From positions 1 through 5,605 of the forward strand of contig JAGGYO010000162.1 in assembly GCA_021162505.1 (NCBI GenBank): DNA of 5,605 nt, read 5' to 3'. The notes under the pieces were generated by a model, which saw only the letters and a list, made by a program, of their open reading frames with translations, had not been told where the DNA came from and searched no databases. Position numbers and translations under genes: made by a program. The number at the start of each line of letters is the position of its first letter. Position 1 is the stretch's first letter. The DNA comes from a bacterium (GTDB lineage: Bacteria > AUK180). Of this stretch, positions 5,160 to 5,605 are shown piece after piece.

Positions 5160-5605
5160 TCATAATTCTAAACCTCTATTCAAGATATTTTTCGGATCAA
5201 ATATCTTTTTTATTCCTCTTATATATATTAATTTATCTTTCATCTCTTTTGCAATGTATTTCCTTTTATAAACTCCGTATCCATGTTCTCCTGATATCGC
5301 ACCATCAACCTCATTAATGAAATTATATATTTTTTTTACAATAAAATCAATACTTTTACTACTTTTATCATAACAAATATTTGTATGAAATATTCCATCA
5401 CCAAAATGACCGTAATATGCAATAAAAATATTTTCATTATTCATTTTTTTAATTAACCTATCATATTTTTCAAAATATTTTAATGAAAAAGAGACATCTA
5501 GGCTGATTTTATGATCTTTATATGATGATAAAATAGGTGAAAGTGATTTTCGAGAACTTTTATTCTTTAATTTCCTAACATTTTTCACTATTAGCAGCGT
5601 ATTCG
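5160..5605 (-). CDS. FAD-linked oxidase, C-terminal part (GlcD/D-lactate dehydrogenase type; 5' end outside window)
   Basis: This is the C-terminal domain of the VAO/PCMH flavoprotein family (GlcD, D-lactate or 2-hydroxyacid dehydrogenase, FAD-oxidase_C). These enzymes oxidise 2-hydroxy acids using FAD and usually pass electrons to a respiratory or Fe-S partner. The frame is open through the right edge, with upstream in-frame codons reading NTLLIV before the GTG at 5588, so that GTG is internal. Family signatures, in order: LDVSFSLKYFEKYDRLIKK, equivalent to the DVxVPxSxL segment; YGHFGDGIFH (5414-5385), whose two His match the metal-binding HxGDGNxH, here with Ile for Asn; SGEHGYG (5294-5274), the conserved SGEHGxG; and FDPKNILNRGLEL (5201-5163), the C-terminal FDPxxILNPGK, here with RGLEL. 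The deviations suggest a divergent subgroup. It ends 104 nt upstream of ridA on the same strand. The FAD-binding domain is not visible, so the substrate is unknown. Confidence 0.88.
   Translation of the reverse strand, partial: NTLLIVKNVRKLKNKSSRKSLSPILSSYKDHKISLDVSFSLKYFEKYDRLIKKMNNENIFIAYYGHFGDGIFHTNICYDKSSKSIDFIVKKIYNFINEVDGAISGEHGYGVYKRKYIAKEMKDKLIYIRGIKKIFDPKNILNRGLEL

Noticed and set aside
5099..5317. Plus-strand 72-codon hydrophobic frame
   Set aside because: It looks like a membrane peptide but is the complement of Lys/Asn-rich codons at the FAD-oxidase end and an A-tract spacer; no RBS.

Overview
The window is AT-rich bacterial DNA. Every gene I can support lies on the minus strand, so transcription runs from high to low coordinates. 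In that order the genes are: the C-terminal part of a GlcD-type FAD-linked oxidase (cut by the window's right edge), a RidA-family protein, SpoVG, an alpha-D-phosphohexomutase (GlmM/phosphomannomutase type), a protein made of three tandem bacterial-microcompartment (BMC) shell domains, guanylate kinase (gmk), the bifunctional CoA enzyme CoaBC (dfp), and the start of a membrane-anchored protein of unknown function cut by the left edge.

From ridA to the left edge the genes form one tight array. ridA/spoVG overlap by a GTGA, spoVG/pgm by 11 nt, BMC/gmk by a TAATG, gmk/coaBC by an ATGA, and coaBC/membrane protein by 8 nt. The only gap is 44 nt, before the BMC gene. This looks like a translationally coupled housekeeping operon covering nucleotide salvage (gmk), CoA synthesis (coaBC), cell-envelope sugar phosphate (phosphohexomutase), a nucleic-acid-binding regulator (spoVG) and metabolite damage control (RidA). 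The 104-nt gap upstream of ridA is the only sizeable non-coding stretch and the most likely promoter site. No rRNA, tRNA, CRISPR, IS element or clear terminator was seen.

The standout is the 289-aa BMC protein. Shell proteins normally carry one BMC domain (BMC-H, hexamers) or two (BMC-T, trimers). This one carries three, each with the ETKG-type first strand, the pore-loop segment and the closing strand. Two copies would supply the six domains of a shell tile. It sits among housekeeping genes with no visible shell partner or cargo enzyme. Secondary oddities are a Ser in place of the expected catalytic Cys of the CoaC clamp in CoaBC, and a probable frameshift in the left-edge gene, detected from codon-position composition.

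The organism cannot be named from this window. Low GC, SpoVG, a GEGNGG-type phosphohexomutase and a BMC-domain protein fit a low-GC anaerobe, for example a Cloacimonadota-like candidate phylum, a spirochaete or a Firmicutes-like lineage. This is inference only.
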